DNA of 62,109 bases from Sedimentisphaerales bacterium (GCA_016926155.1 JAFGPC010000145.1:1-62109); one strand, 5' to 3'; counted from the stretch's first letter, positions 45,605 through 55,583 are shown. Notes: generated by a model from the sequence alone, not told the origin. Program-made: numbers and translations.

Positions 45605-46558
45605 TTGGAGATTAGACTACAACTGGAATCGGATGCAAAGCGTTTGGAGCTGTTTGGATCTCGCGACAGTCACTTGCGGATGGTGCGCCAGGCGACAGGG
45701 GCTGAAATTGTCGCTCGTAGTGACACGATCCTGATTACCGGAGAGGATACCCCCGTAGCTCGTGCTGGTAAAGTGATCGACCAAATGCAAAAACGGCTTG
45801 TCAAACGAGGACGGCTTCGCGAAGAAGATGTGAAGGATCTGTTAACCCAATTTGAACATGAAATACAGCCCGGGCAAAGCGAAGCGATCACAGTATATTC
45901 GCATAAAGCAGTGATCGAGCCGTTTACCCACGGACAACTGCGTTATATTGAAACGATGCAGAAAAATGACCTGACGTTCTGTACGGGGCCTGCCGGGACG
46001 GGAAAGACTTATCTTGCGGTTGCGATGGCTGTTTCCATGCTGAAAAAACGGCAGATCCGTAAGATTGTTCTGGCCCGACCCGCTGTGGAAGCCGGTGAAA
46101 AACTCGGTTTTCTGCCAGGGGATTTGCAGGCCAAAGTGAATCCGTATTTGCGCCCTCTGTTTGACAGTCTGGAAGACATGATGGAGTTCTCCCAAATGCG
46201 AAAATTTATGGAAATGGACATCATTGAGGTTATTCCACTGGCGTTTATGCGGGGGCGGACTCTTAACGAGGCCGTAGTGATCTGCGATGAAGCTCAAAAT
46301 ACCAGCCCCTCCCAGATGCTGATGGTGCTGACCCGCTTGGGAAGGGAATCCAAGATGATCATTACCGGTGATACGACACAGACGGATCTGGAGCGAGGAC
46401 AGGTCAGCGGAATGATCGACGCACAGCGAACCCTGCGGGGAATCCGGGGTATAGGTTTTGTGGAGTTGAATGAGGCGGACATTGTGCGCCATAAACTGGT
46501 GCAGAATATCGTTAACGCGTATGAACGCCGTAAGACATTGGGCGAGTTACAGGAATAA
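45605..46558 (+). CDS. phoH: PhoH-like ATPase
   Basis: The 317-residue protein has an N-terminal KH-like RNA-binding segment (LELFGSRDSHLRMVRQ) and a P-loop domain with Walker A GPAGTGKT (128-135) and Walker B AVVICDEAQNTSP. PhoH proteins act in RNA metabolism beside YbeY. The start is a TTG at 45605 with GAGAGGA upstream; the open frame extends into cdsA but without support. The next gene starts directly at the stop. Confidence 0.93.
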   Translation: MEIRLQLESDAKRLELFGSRDSHLRMVRQATGAEIVARSDTILITGEDTPVARAGKVIDQMQKRLVKRGRLREEDVKDLLTQFEHEIQPGQSEAITVYSHKAVIEPFTHGQLRYIETMQKNDLTFCTGPAGTGKTYLAVAMAVSMLKKRQIRKIVLARPAVEAGEKLGFLPGDLQAKVNPYLRPLFDSLEDMMEFSQMRKFMEMDIIEVIPLAFMRGRTLNEAVVICDEAQNTSPSQMLMVLTRLGRESKMIITGDTTQTDLERGQVSGMIDAQRTLRGIRGIGFVELNEADIVRHKLVQNIVNAYERRKTLGELQE

Positions 46559-48136
46559 ATGGCTCTGAAAAAGAAAAAAAAGATAAGTGCGCGTCGGAAA
46601 CTGGTACGGGAGACAATCTCCGCGGAACGTTCCACGCGATTGAATCTGTTTCTGAATAGCGATCTTCCGGTTGCGCTAATGGTGCTTTTTCTTTTTGTGA
46701 TTGTATCGACGGTTGTATTGAGTATTTTGCCTCCCGGAGACCGCAGCAGCGACAAAGCATTTGAGGGTATGTGGCGACCCTACCCGGATATGGTCGCTCT
46801 GGGAGTCGTAGTGTTTTTTGTCTCGCTGGGGATGGCGCTTTATTTGCAACATTATCAACCGCGGATTATAACCCGTCCTACGCGCATGATGGCCCTTGCA
46901 TGTCTGTTTCTATTGTTGCTGGGTTTGACTAAGGCAGGGGCTTTGTATCAGAAAGAAACCTATCTGGCAACGGCAACTGCCGTAACCTGTGCGATCATCC
47001 TGACTATTGCCTATGATCAACGTTTTTCGCTGGGTATGACGTTGTTTTATTCCATTCTTGTCTGTTTGGCGATCAGCGGTGGAAAATCCACTCGTATTGC
47101 CACGGTTTCTCATTTTATCACGATGGCCGCCGGCGCTGTACCATGCTGTTTTGCTCTGCGCGAAATCAGGACACGGATGAAACTGATCGAGGTTGCTACC
47201 ATCGCCTCGGTGATCGTATTTGTCACGGCCGCCGCCATGGGACGACTGGAAGACAGAGTCCTGGCGGATCTGATCTGGAATGCTGCCATCGCAGCATTGG
47301 TAACGATCGTTGTCGGTGTCATGATCCAGAGTTTTCTTCCATTAATTGAGAAGGTATTTGGGATTGCGACCAGTATGACCCTATTGGACTACAGTGACGC
47401 CAATCAGCCATTGCTCAAGAAGCTGGCAATGGAAGCGCCGGGAACCTTCAGCCATAGCCTGTTGATTGGAACTATTGCCGAAGCAGCCGCCGAAGCCATT
47501 GGCGCCAACGGCCTGCTCTGCCGCGTTGGTGCATATTATCATGACGTGGGAAAGATCAACAAGCCAGTGTACTTCGGTGAGAATCAGATGGGATCGGCCA
47601 GTCGTCATGAGCAACTTTCACCGGCGATGAGCCAGTTGATCATTGTCGGACATGTCAAGGATGGAATCGAGATTGCCAGGGAATACGGTCTTCCGGCGCC
47701 GCTTCGTCAGTTCATCGAGACGCACCATGGCACAACGCTGATCGAATATTTTTATAACGAAGCCCGAAAGAAGCAAACCGACCGGGATACTCCCATATCT
47801 GAAACAGAATTCCGCTACCCCGGTCCCAAGCCCCGAACCAAGGAAGCGGCGATTGTGATGCTTGCCGATTGTATCGAAAGTGCGGTTCGTTCGATGACCG
47901 AACTGACGCCGACACGGATTGAGGTGATTGTGCATAATATGGTAATGAAGCGATTGCAGGACGGTCAATTTGATGAATGTGACCTGACTCTGCGGGAACT
48001 GAGCCAGATCGAAGCGGCGATTGCCAAGTCTCTGGCAGCACACCATCACGGGCGGGTGGCCTATCCCCAGCCTCCGGACAAGCCGGCGGAAAAGCCTAAA
48101 TCCGAAACCCCGTTACAGGAAACTCAAAAGAGCTAG
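46559..48136 (+). CDS. PgpH-type HD-domain membrane phosphodiesterase, short form
   Basis: The 525-residue protein has a basic N-terminus, about eight membrane helices (residues 38-280) and a cytoplasmic HD domain. The metal site is GTFSHSLLIG and YYHDVGKINKP (H328, D329), then ETHHGTTLIEYF and AIVMLADCIESAVRS. PgpH enzymes in Firmicutes hydrolyse cyclic di-AMP and carry a large N-terminal outer domain (7TM-HDED); that part is absent here, so the input must differ. The ATG follows the phoH stop with no gap, implying coupling. Cyclic di-AMP is the inferred substrate, from family and neighbours. Confidence 0.85.
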   Translation: MALKKKKKISARRKLVRETISAERSTRLNLFLNSDLPVALMVLFLFVIVSTVVLSILPPGDRSSDKAFEGMWRPYPDMVALGVVVFFVSLGMALYLQHYQPRIITRPTRMMALACLFLLLLGLTKAGALYQKETYLATATAVTCAIILTIAYDQRFSLGMTLFYSILVCLAISGGKSTRIATVSHFITMAAGAVPCCFALREIRTRMKLIEVATIASVIVFVTAAAMGRLEDRVLADLIWNAAIAALVTIVVGVMIQSFLPLIEKVFGIATSMTLLDYSDANQPLLKKLAMEAPGTFSHSLLIGTIAEAAAEAIGANGLLCRVGAYYHDVGKINKPVYFGENQMGSASRHEQLSPAMSQLIIVGHVKDGIEIAREYGLPAPLRQFIETHHGTTLIEYFYNEARKKQTDRDTPISETEFRYPGPKPRTKEAAIVMLADCIESAVRSMTELTPTRIEVIVHNMVMKRLQDGQFDECDLTLRELSQIEAAIAKSLAAHHHGRVAYPQPPDKPAEKPKSETPLQETQKS

Positions 48137-48140
48137 GATC

Positions 48141-48620
48141 ATGGAAGATCACCCATCTGATATCAGCGTTCAATGCACCTGTATGATGGATGATCCGGCG
48201 ATAGATGTGGATTGCCTTTGCAAGCTTGCCCGTCGGATTTGCCAACAATTTCAAGCGTATCAGGCCGAAGTAAGTCTGGTAGTGGTGGATGATGAAGGAA
48301 TCCGACAGGTTCATGAACGTTTTCTACATAGTGAAGCCGTAACGGATGTGATCAGTTTTGACTTAACGGACGCGGATGGAATCCCTTCATTTGAGATTGT
48401 TGTAAACGCCCAGGAAGCAGCACGTCAGGCAAATACTCGGGGACATCAAACAGCGGCGGAATTGGCCTTATACGTTACACACGGGCTGCTGCACCAGCTT
48501 GGATTCGATGACACCGACGAGCCGACGGCCCAAAAAATGCATCAAATGGAAGATAAAATTTTACTTCAGGCGGGATTTGGAACCGTATACAATACAACAC
48601 CGCAGGATCAGGACGAATAA
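48141..48620 (+). CDS. ybeY: Endoribonuclease YbeY
   Basis: The 159-residue protein is the 16S rRNA maturation and ribosome quality-control factor. The metal site is THGLLHQLGFDD: H114 and H118 are present, but the third ligand position, usually His, is Asp124. The middle VTDVISFDL matches the family. The start at 48141 lies four bases after the pgpH-like stop; the open frame extends upstream without support. Confidence 0.9.
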   Translation: MEDHPSDISVQCTCMMDDPAIDVDCLCKLARRICQQFQAYQAEVSLVVVDDEGIRQVHERFLHSEAVTDVISFDLTDADGIPSFEIVVNAQEAARQANTRGHQTAAELALYVTHGLLHQLGFDDTDEPTAQKMHQMEDKILLQAGFGTVYNTTPQDQDE

Positions 48621-48637
48621 CGAAAGGATAACAACAA

Positions 48638-49915
48638 GTGGACGATGTTGGATGGTCATTGCTGGGGATTTTACTTCTTACGGCAGGATCACTGTTTTTT
48701 TCGCTGAATCATCTGGCTCTTCGCAGTTTCTCGCGGGTTAAGCTGCAGGATATGTTCAAGGATGCCAATAAAGGCGATATTCCACCGGCCTTTCTGGATA
48801 AGCAGGAAAAGATACTGGCCATGTGTCTGTTTTTGGCTTTGGCAGCTGATGTGGGCATCATTATCTTTCTGGTTCGGCTGTTGTCCGATTCCTCCTTGCC
48901 GTATGTGCTGTCGTACATTGCAGGTTTTATCCTGCTTACCATTGTTCATGCGAGCATCCCCCAGGCATGGTCCAAGTATACACCTGAAGCGGTTCTATTC
49001 CGTACCCAGCGTTTGCTTCGCGTCCTGGCCTATCTGACCGGGCCCTTCTGGTGGGCCTGCTCATTGCACGATCGTCTTGTTCGACGACTGGCCGGAGTGA
49101 CCGACGTCAACGGGGATCAAAGCCATGAAGAAAAGCAGGAGGAGTTTTTGAATGTCGTCGAGCAGATCCATATGGAGGGTGGGGTCGATGAAGAAGAAAT
49201 GGAAATGATCGAGAACGTACTGGAGTTGAGCGAGACCACGGCCGAGGAGATCATGACCCCTCGTACCGATCTGGTGGTGCTTAGTATAGATGACAACCGT
49301 GAGACAGTGCTGCATACGATCAGCGAGGCGGGCCATTCACGAATCCCGGTCTACGAAGGAAATATCGACAATATCATCGGATTGGTCTATGCCAAGGATC
49401 TGCTTTCTGAAGTAGGTCGGGAAGGGCAGGAATTCCGTCTGCGCGACAAGATTCGCAAGGCCTATTTTGTTCCTGAGAGCAAACCCCTGCGGGCTCTTCT
49501 TCATGAGTTCCAAAATCAGAAACTGCATATCGCTGTCGTACTGGATGAATACGGCGGAACGGCCGGAATCGTGACCATTGAAGATATTCTGGAAGAACTG
49601 GTCGGCGAGATCGTGGATGAGTATGAAGAGACGCCACCGGAATCCATGAAGAAAGTGGATGAACGGACCGTGGAAATCGACGCACGAACCTATGTCGACG
49701 ATCTCAATGATGAGTTCGATCTTTCTCTTCCGGAAGATGACGATTACGATACGGTCGGCGGATTTGTCTTTTCCCATCTGGGCTATATTCCCAGAAAGGG
49801 TGAAATGTTTCAGTATGAAAACCTTAAGTTTACTATCGTGGATGCCGAGACGCGAAAGATCAATCAGATTCGGATTGAGAAACTTCCCGTTCAAGAGTCT
49901 CCCGGGCAGGTCTGA
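48638..49915 (+). CDS. CNNM/CorC family membrane protein with CBS pair
   Basis: The 425-residue protein has an N-terminal CNNM transmembrane domain (about 1-150), a CBS pair (EEIMTPRTDLVVL, HSRIPVYEGNIDNIIGLVYAKDLL; LDEYGGTAGIVTIEDILEELVGE) and a C-terminal CorC_HlyC domain (DDYDTVGGFVFSHLGYIP). Such proteins move magnesium or sodium ions outward and bind nucleotides at the CBS pair. The start is GTG at 48638 with AAAGGA upstream. Three bases separate it from recO. Confidence 0.92.
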   Translation: MDDVGWSLLGILLLTAGSLFFSLNHLALRSFSRVKLQDMFKDANKGDIPPAFLDKQEKILAMCLFLALAADVGIIIFLVRLLSDSSLPYVLSYIAGFILLTIVHASIPQAWSKYTPEAVLFRTQRLLRVLAYLTGPFWWACSLHDRLVRRLAGVTDVNGDQSHEEKQEEFLNVVEQIHMEGGVDEEEMEMIENVLELSETTAEEIMTPRTDLVVLSIDDNRETVLHTISEAGHSRIPVYEGNIDNIIGLVYAKDLLSEVGREGQEFRLRDKIRKAYFVPESKPLRALLHEFQNQKLHIAVVLDEYGGTAGIVTIEDILEELVGEIVDEYEETPPESMKKVDERTVEIDARTYVDDLNDEFDLSLPEDDDYDTVGGFVFSHLGYIPRKGEMFQYENLKFTIVDAETRKINQIRIEKLPVQESPGQV

Positions 49916-49918
49916 GCC

Positions 49919-50650
49919 ATGTTGAGCCGGGATCGGGCGATCTGTCTTCGTACAGTTGACTTTTCCGAGACATCTCAGGTTGTAACCTTATTCGCACGCC
50001 GTATGGGAAAATATGGGGCGATGGCCAAGGGATCTCGTCGGGCCAAGTCCGCTTTTGACGGTCCCATCGAAATATTTTCCTGTGGAGAGGTTCAGTTTTC
50101 CCCGAATCTATCCGGAAGTCTGGCGACATTGACGGAGTTTCAGCAGCAACCGAGGTTCGTTCTGCTACGACGCAATCTGCATGCAATGGACTGTGCTTTG
50201 TTTGCCGCCGAGTTGGTGGATTCCATGACACAACAGTACGATCCTCATCCGGATCTGTATGATCGATTTATCACGTTTCTGGAGGATGTACAGCACTCAC
50301 CGGATTCAAATGAAAGTATGGCCTTTTTGATTGTGTTTCAACTAACATTACTGAGGGAAGTGGGCGGCATCCCGGTCTTGAATCAATGTGCCAATTGCAG
50401 CCGATCTTACAAGCCAAACTGGCAGGAAGTCTTTTTCAGCAGTCGAGCCAACGGGCTGGTTTGTGCGGATTGTGAATCCGTATTTACCGAACGGATTCGG
50501 CTTGCTCCTGCTGTCGCCTCGTGTTTTGCCGATTTGAAACGAATACCCCGGGCCGATGAGGCGATCTTACGAAAAATGGAAAAAATTTTAATCGGTCATT
50601 TTACTGAGATACTGCATCGCCGTCCGAAACTAGCATCTCATTTTCTATAA
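49919..50650 (+). CDS. recO: DNA repair protein RecO
   Basis: The 243-residue protein loads RecA with RecF and RecR. The N-terminal OB-fold has ICLRTVDFSETSQVVTLFARRMGKYGAMAKGSRR; a zinc site is formed by CANCSRSY and LVCADCES. The start is ATG at 49919, three bases after the CNNM/CorC stop. recA itself lies 3.3 kb downstream. Confidence 0.93.
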   Translation: MLSRDRAICLRTVDFSETSQVVTLFARRMGKYGAMAKGSRRAKSAFDGPIEIFSCGEVQFSPNLSGSLATLTEFQQQPRFVLLRRNLHAMDCALFAAELVDSMTQQYDPHPDLYDRFITFLEDVQHSPDSNESMAFLIVFQLTLLREVGGIPVLNQCANCSRSYKPNWQEVFFSSRANGLVCADCESVFTERIRLAPAVASCFADLKRIPRADEAILRKMEKILIGHFTEILHRRPKLASHFL

Positions 50651-50709
50651 TAAGCAAACAGGATTCTGTATCACTCATGGTAACATCAATAAGGGAAGTG
50701 ATGTGTTTC

Positions 50710-50738
50710 TTGACATTTTTCCCGATCCAGCGTAGAGT
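50710..50738 (+). promoter_or_regulatory. Sigma-70-type promoter for gltX
   Basis: A perfect TTGACA (50710-50715) and TAGAGT (50733-50738) are 17 bases apart, about 40 bases before the gltX start. Confidence 0.6.
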
Positions 50739-50776
50739 CTTCCTGCTGAATGGAAGATGTTTTATGAGGACTTTGC

Positions 50777-52405
50777 ATGGTTGTTACACGATTTGCTCCG
50801 TCACCGACGGGGTACCTGCATGTCGGCGGGGCCCGGACGGCGTTGTTTAACTGGCTGTATGCCCGCCGGATGGGCGGGACGTTTATCCTGCGCATCGAGG
50901 ATACGGACCTTAAACGCAATACACCCACAGCCATGCAGCAGGTGATTCAGGACCTGCGCTGGTTGGGGATCGATTGGGACGAGGGTCCCGAAGTGGGCGG
51001 GCCGAACGGGCCTTATCTGCAATCCCGGCGACGGGATATTTACGATCAATATATTACCAAACTCCTGGACCAGGGTAAGGCATATTACTGTTTTGACACA
51101 CCCGAGGAACTGGAGGCTTTGCGACGGGAAGCATCGGAAGGAAAACAGGGATTTGTCTATCAGCGTCCCGATCAGTTTCCCGATACCAGGGATGTCGAAC
51201 GGGCACGGTCCGAGGGCCGGCCGGTTACAGTACGTTTTGCCGTACCGCAGGATCAGCCGATTATCGTGCAGGATGTCATTCGTGGAGATGTAACTTTTGG
51301 GCCGGGTGAAGTGCAGGATTTCATCATTCAAAAAAGCGATGGATTTCCCACCTATCATTTCGCTGTCGTAGTGGATGATGAGCTGATGGGCGCCACACAT
51401 GTCATCCGGGGCCAGGAGCATTTGATGAACACGCCAAGCCATCAGGCCCTGCAGGCCGCCCTTGGTTTTCGCACACCGGTGTATGCTCACATGTCGGTAA
51501 CGGTCAGCGAAAGTGGTGGCAAGCTGAGCAAACGAGAACGCCCCAAAGCCCTGCGAGAGAGAATCAAATCCATGAATGATCCTGATCTGGAATCCCTGGC
51601 TCTGGCCGGCGGGATCAGCACTGAGGAAATGGAATCGTTTCTTAACAAAAAAACGACTCCTGACATGCCTGCTATTGATGCAATGGCGGCCCATCTGGGA
51701 GTACATCTTCCGGAAATCAATGTGGTTGATTTTTTTCGCAGTGGGTATCTGCCCGAGACCATGGTCAATTTCCTGGCCCTTCTGGGTTGGAATCCTGGCG
51801 ATGATCGGGAGGTAATGGATCGAGAGGAACTGATCGCAGCTTTTAATCTGGACCGATTGAGCAAGTCCAACAGCCTTTTTGACCGTAAAAAGCTGATGTC
51901 TTTCAACACCGAGCATATTAAACGCGTTTCTCCTGCTGCTCTTTTGGGGCATTATAAGGCTTTTCTGGCGGAAATCGGCAGTCCTGCCGCTAGGGCGGAA
52001 GACGAGCGGCTGACTCGCATCCTGAAGGTTTGCCTGGGGGCCCGGACGCTGGAAGAGATCGAACAAAAGACGCGGTTTCTTTTTGTCGATAATACGAAAG
52101 TAGACTACGATGAAACGGCAGTCGAAAAAGTGCTTTTCAAGCATAACGGATTGGGGGTGCTGGCGGAAGTGGGCGATCAGTTCAAGGCCCTGGCTGAAAT
52201 CACCGCTGAGTCGATTGAGCAGGTATTGCGTGGTTTGGCCGACCAAAAACAGATCGGGTTGGGTAAAGTTGCTCAACCGCTTCGTGTGGCGATTTGCGGA
52301 ACGACGATCAGTCCGCCTATTTTTGATTCGGTGGATATGCTGGGAATGGATAATACACTGGCACGAATACGAATAGCCATTGAGAAATTTGATAATAAAA
52401 ATTGA
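50777..52405 (+). CDS. gltX: Glutamyl-tRNA synthetase with an insertion after KLSKR
   Basis: The 542-residue class I synthetase has RFAPSPTGYLHVGGARTA with the HIGH-type motif, and KLSKR at 249-253. In most enzymes 12 residues separate this motif from GYLPE; here 69 do, so about 57 residues are inserted (about 254-310, acidic and helical, ending in HLGVHLPE). The C-terminal anticodon-binding domain is of bacterial length. Downstream are a PfkB kinase and thpR. The insertion is in frame and codon use matches, so it is likely to be translated. The normal GlnRS/GatCAB question cannot be decided here. Confidence 0.95.
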   Translation: MVVTRFAPSPTGYLHVGGARTALFNWLYARRMGGTFILRIEDTDLKRNTPTAMQQVIQDLRWLGIDWDEGPEVGGPNGPYLQSRRRDIYDQYITKLLDQGKAYYCFDTPEELEALRREASEGKQGFVYQRPDQFPDTRDVERARSEGRPVTVRFAVPQDQPIIVQDVIRGDVTFGPGEVQDFIIQKSDGFPTYHFAVVVDDELMGATHVIRGQEHLMNTPSHQALQAALGFRTPVYAHMSVTVSESGGKLSKRERPKALRERIKSMNDPDLESLALAGGISTEEMESFLNKKTTPDMPAIDAMAAHLGVHLPEINVVDFFRSGYLPETMVNFLALLGWNPGDDREVMDREELIAAFNLDRLSKSNSLFDRKKLMSFNTEHIKRVSPAALLGHYKAFLAEIGSPAARAEDERLTRILKVCLGARTLEEIEQKTRFLFVDNTKVDYDETAVEKVLFKHNGLGVLAEVGDQFKALAEITAESIEQVLRGLADQKQIGLGKVAQPLRVAICGTTISPPIFDSVDMLGMDNTLARIRIAIEKFDNKN

Positions 52406-52419
52406 CGGGAGGTCTGAAT

Positions 52420-53325
52420 ATGTCGCTATTGGTGACAGGATCCATAGGGATTGATACAGTCAAAACACCCTACGGATACAGTGAAAATTGTGTGGGGGGG
52501 TCGGCCATTCATTTCAGCATGGCGGCGAGTTTTTTTTCTCCCGTTCGTTTTGTCGGGGTAGTAGGGGAGGATTGCCCATTTGCACTGCAGGAGATTTTTG
52601 AGGGTAGGGATGTGGATCTGGGCGGCCTTGAATTTCGTCAGGGAAGCAAAACCTTTCGATGGAATGGCTCATATGAAGGTGATATGAACGAAGCGAAAAC
52701 CGATGCGGTGGAGTTGAATGTGCTGGCGGAAAATCCACCGGAAGTACCGGATTCCTTCAAGGACAGCGATTACGTATTTCTGGCAAATACCGCACCGGCT
52801 TTGCAGATGCAGCTTCTGGATCAACTGGCCCGGCCGAAATTTGTTGCGGCCGATACGATGAACCACTGGATTATCACGGCCCAGGATGACTTGAAACTCC
52901 TTCTGGATCGAATCAACATGTTGGTACTTAACGAAGGGGAGGCCAAACTGTTGACCGGGCAGAAGAATCTGATGAGCGCAGCGCAGAACATATTGGACCT
53001 AGGGCCTAAAGTAGTGATTATTAAGAAGGGCGAGTATGGTTCTATGATGGTCAACTCGGACGGAGATTGTTTTATCCTGCCAGGATTTCCGACCTCGGTT
53101 GTAATCGATCCGACAGGCGCGGGGGATTCGTTTGCCGGGGCCATGATGGGATATCTGGCCAAGGCTGGAGCCGTGGATGTAATCAGTCTGCGGAAGGCCA
53201 TTGGGTATGGCACCGTTGTTTCTTCCTTTACCATTAGTGATTTTTCCATTCATGGGATCAAGGCGATCACCATGGACGATATCGAGGAGCGGTTTGATAC
53301 GTTGAAAAAGGTGACCCAGTTTTAG
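52420..53325 (+). CDS. PfkB family sugar or nucleoside kinase
   Basis: The 301-residue protein has the ribokinase fold: GGSAIHFSMAASFFSPVRFVGVVGED near the start, MLVLNEGEAKLLTG, and the catalytic signature DPTGAGDSFAGAM with Asp236 as base. The substrate (ribose, adenosine or another sugar) cannot be told from these motifs. GGGAGG lies before the ATG at 52420. It follows gltX by 14 bases. Confidence 0.9.
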   Translation: MSLLVTGSIGIDTVKTPYGYSENCVGGSAIHFSMAASFFSPVRFVGVVGEDCPFALQEIFEGRDVDLGGLEFRQGSKTFRWNGSYEGDMNEAKTDAVELNVLAENPPEVPDSFKDSDYVFLANTAPALQMQLLDQLARPKFVAADTMNHWIITAQDDLKLLLDRINMLVLNEGEAKLLTGQKNLMSAAQNILDLGPKVVIIKKGEYGSMMVNSDGDCFILPGFPTSVVIDPTGAGDSFAGAMMGYLAKAGAVDVISLRKAIGYGTVVSSFTISDFSIHGIKAITMDDIEERFDTLKKVTQF

Positions 53326-53340
53326 TTATTTTGTACTCCA

Positions 53341-53901
53341 ATGCGTTGTTTTATTGCGATTAATCTTGATGATTCTATTCGTTCCCACCTGAAGCGGATT
53401 CAGGAAACATTGCGGGAGCAATCCGAAATTAAGAAATCGGATGCCAAATGGGTCCGGCCGGACTCAATCCACCTGACGCTCAAGTTCCTGGGAGAAGTAC
53501 GAGATTCCTTTCTATCCGAAGTCTGTTCGGCCCTTGAACAGACGGTCTGTTCCCACACCCGATTCTCGCTTGAGGTTGCCGGATTGGGCACATTCGGTTC
53601 GCCGGCTCGTGTGGTTTGGGTAGGCATGCAGGAACACCCAATCCTGGTCAATTTGAGAAATGATTTAAATAAAGCGTTTGAATCATTGGGCTTTTTACCT
53701 GAATCCCGTCCGTTTTCTCCCCACCTGACCTTATGCCGGGTGCGTTCTCGATCCGCAGGTTTTAAAATGGGTAATGTTGTAAAGGGATTTCCCTCTCCAA
53801 ATCTTGGCACTCTTAGTGTCGATTCGGTCTGTCTGTACAAAAGTGATTTGACAAAAACAGGCCCAATCTATACAGTATTGAGCAAGGTAGCCTTGGGTTG
53901 A
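53341..53901 (+). CDS. thpR: RNA 2',3'-cyclic phosphodiesterase
   Basis: The 186-residue protein has the two HxTx motifs of the 2H phosphoesterase superfamily: HLTLKFLGE and [19 protein letters not shown] at the start and the length fit ThpR (LigT). It opens 2',3'-cyclic phosphates in RNA. The 15-base gap from the kinase gene lacks a clear Shine-Dalgarno. Confidence 0.9.
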   Translation: MRCFIAINLDDSIRSHLKRIQETLREQSEIKKSDAKWVRPDSIHLTLKFLGEVRDSFLSEVCSALEQTVCSHTRFSLEVAGLGTFGSPARVVWVGMQEHPILVNLRNDLNKAFESLGFLPESRPFSPHLTLCRVRSRSAGFKMGNVVKGFPSPNLGTLSVDSVCLYKSDLTKTGPIYTVLSKVALG

Positions 53902-53951
53902 CGGAAATCCTGGGCGTAATGTGTTGCTCACATCCTCAAAAGGGAGAAACC

Positions 53952-54983
53952 ATGGCCAAGAAGACCAGCCAATCCGCTTCGTCCAGCAAGGGCTCGGCCG
54001 CCAGTTCAGCACTGGATCGTGCTATCGCCCAGATCGAAAAACAATATGGGGCCGGCTCAATCATGAAGATGAATGAGTCGAAAATCGCCGCCATTGAGGG
54101 GATCAGCACGGGAGCCTTATCTCTAGATATCGCCTTGGGGGGTCGTGGTGTGCCAAGAGGACGGGTGTGCGAATTTTTTGGACCGGAATCCTCAGGGAAA
54201 ACAACCCTGGCGTTGCATGTCGTGGCCAATGCCCAAAAACAGGGGGGAGTAGCGGCCTTTATCGATGCCGAACACGCCCTGGATACGACCTGGACCCGCA
54301 AGCTCGGTGTAAATATAAACAGCCTGCTTGTCAGCCAGCCCGATACAGGGGAACAAGCCCTGGACATCGCTGAGATGCTGGTTAAGTCCAATGCGGTCGA
54401 TGTAATCGTAGTCGATTCGGTCGCGGCTCTTGTGCCCCAGGCGGAGATGCAGGGAGAGATGGGGCAGAGCCATGTCGGTTTGCAAGCCCGCCTGATGAGC
54501 CAGGCTCTGCGGAAATTGACTGGAGCAATCAGCAAGAGTAAATGCTGCCTGATTTTTATCAATCAGATCCGTATGAAGATTGGGGTGATGTTCGGCAATC
54601 CGGAGACGACACCGGGTGGTAATGCATTGAAGTTCTACAGTTCTGTGCGAATTGATGTACGACGTGTCCAGACGCTGAAGGATTCGGCCGGACAGGCCAT
54701 TGCCAATCGTGTTCGGGCTCGGGTTGTTAAAAATAAAGTAGCCGCCCCCTTCAAGCAGGCCGAATTTGACCTGACTTTTGAAGGTGGAATCAGCCGGGAA
54801 GGAGATTTGCTCGATCTGGGTGTGGAATGCGATATCGTCCAGAAAAGCGGCGCCTGGCTGAATTATGGCGAAATACGCCTTGGTCAAGGTCGCGAAAACG
54901 CCAAGGCCTTTTTAACCGAAAATCCGGACCTGATGATTGAAATCGAAGAAAAAATTCTCAAGGCCAAAGGCCTGACAGAATAA
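53952..54983 (+). CDS. recA: Recombinase RecA
   Basis: The 343-residue protein has an N-terminal domain, Walker [10 protein letters not shown] (77-85), the L1/L2 DNA-binding loops ([13 protein letters not shown]) and [13 protein letters not shown] as Walker B. RecA drives strand exchange and SOS induction. I do not see an obvious LexA box in the 50 bases before the ATG, which is chosen over an upstream frame because of GGGAGA and family length. Confidence 0.97.
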   Translation: MAKKTSQSASSSKGSAASSALDRAIAQIEKQYGAGSIMKMNESKIAAIEGISTGALSLDIALGGRGVPRGRVCEFFGPESSGKTTLALHVVANAQKQGGVAAFIDAEHALDTTWTRKLGVNINSLLVSQPDTGEQALDIAEMLVKSNAVDVIVVDSVAALVPQAEMQGEMGQSHVGLQARLMSQALRKLTGAISKSKCCLIFINQIRMKIGVMFGNPETTPGGNALKFYSSVRIDVRRVQTLKDSAGQAIANRVRARVVKNKVAAPFKQAEFDLTFEGGISREGDLLDLGVECDIVQKSGAWLNYGEIRLGQGRENAKAFLTENPDLMIEIEEKILKAKGLTE

Positions 54984-55047
54984 ATACACTTTAATAGCGT
55001 TTGTATTCCGACTAGACTTTGACTTTGTTCAAAGAGCGGAATTTGCG

Positions 55048-55491
55048 ATGACAATCTTAAAAGCACTTTTGGTCTATCTTGTATCGATTGTTGTTTTCGC
55101 AGTGGGTGATGTGTTTCTGTTGCCGTTTGCACTGCTCTATCGAATTCGAATATTTCGACGGGAACCAATTTCTTTGGTACTGCGAGTCTTGTCCTGCGGT
55201 ACGGTCTATTGTCTGATAGTGGGTGGAATTGTCTGGTTGTGTAATGTTTTGTCGGTTGAGCCGGCGTATTTGATGGTCTTGATTCCTTTGATTTTATCAA
55301 CCCTGACCGACCGACGACGAATAGAAGAGGCGCGAGCGGGTAACAGCAAACTGGCTCGGGCGATGGAAATCCATGGCTATACATATAGCCAAACAGTACA
55401 TATCCGTCAGGAATATGCCAATGCGATAGGCACGTTGACTGGATTCGGTATTGGCATGGTTCTGTTCATGCAGGATGCCTCATGGATATAA
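55048..55491 (+). CDS. Small membrane protein of unknown function
   Basis: The 147-residue protein has two or three hydrophobic segments (KALLVYLVSIVVFAVGDVFLL, VLSCGTVYCLIVGGIVWLC, YLMVLIPLILSTL) and a charged C-terminal half. I do not recognise it. It follows recA by 64 bases with no terminator visible between them, and ends before a convergent hydrolase gene. Confidence 0.55.
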   Translation: MTILKALLVYLVSIVVFAVGDVFLLPFALLYRIRIFRREPISLVLRVLSCGTVYCLIVGGIVWLCNVLSVEPAYLMVLIPLILSTLTDRRRIEEARAGNSKLARAMEIHGYTYSQTVHIRQEYANAIGTLTGFGIGMVLFMQDASWI

Positions 55492-55583
55492 TTTGCAGAA
55501 CAAAATGGGGATGCCAGTTTTTTCTTTCCAGTATCCTTTCTCTTTCTACCGGCTGGAACTTTTAGCCTTTTATCCTCTCAGTA

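Noticed and set aside
50801-52276. Minus-strand open frame of 491 codons over gltX
   Set aside because: Antisense shadow of a conserved gene, with atypical amino-acid use and no ribosome-binding site.
53902-53951. Possible LexA operator before recA
   Set aside because: No recognisable palindromic SOS box is visible in this gap, so SOS control cannot be claimed.
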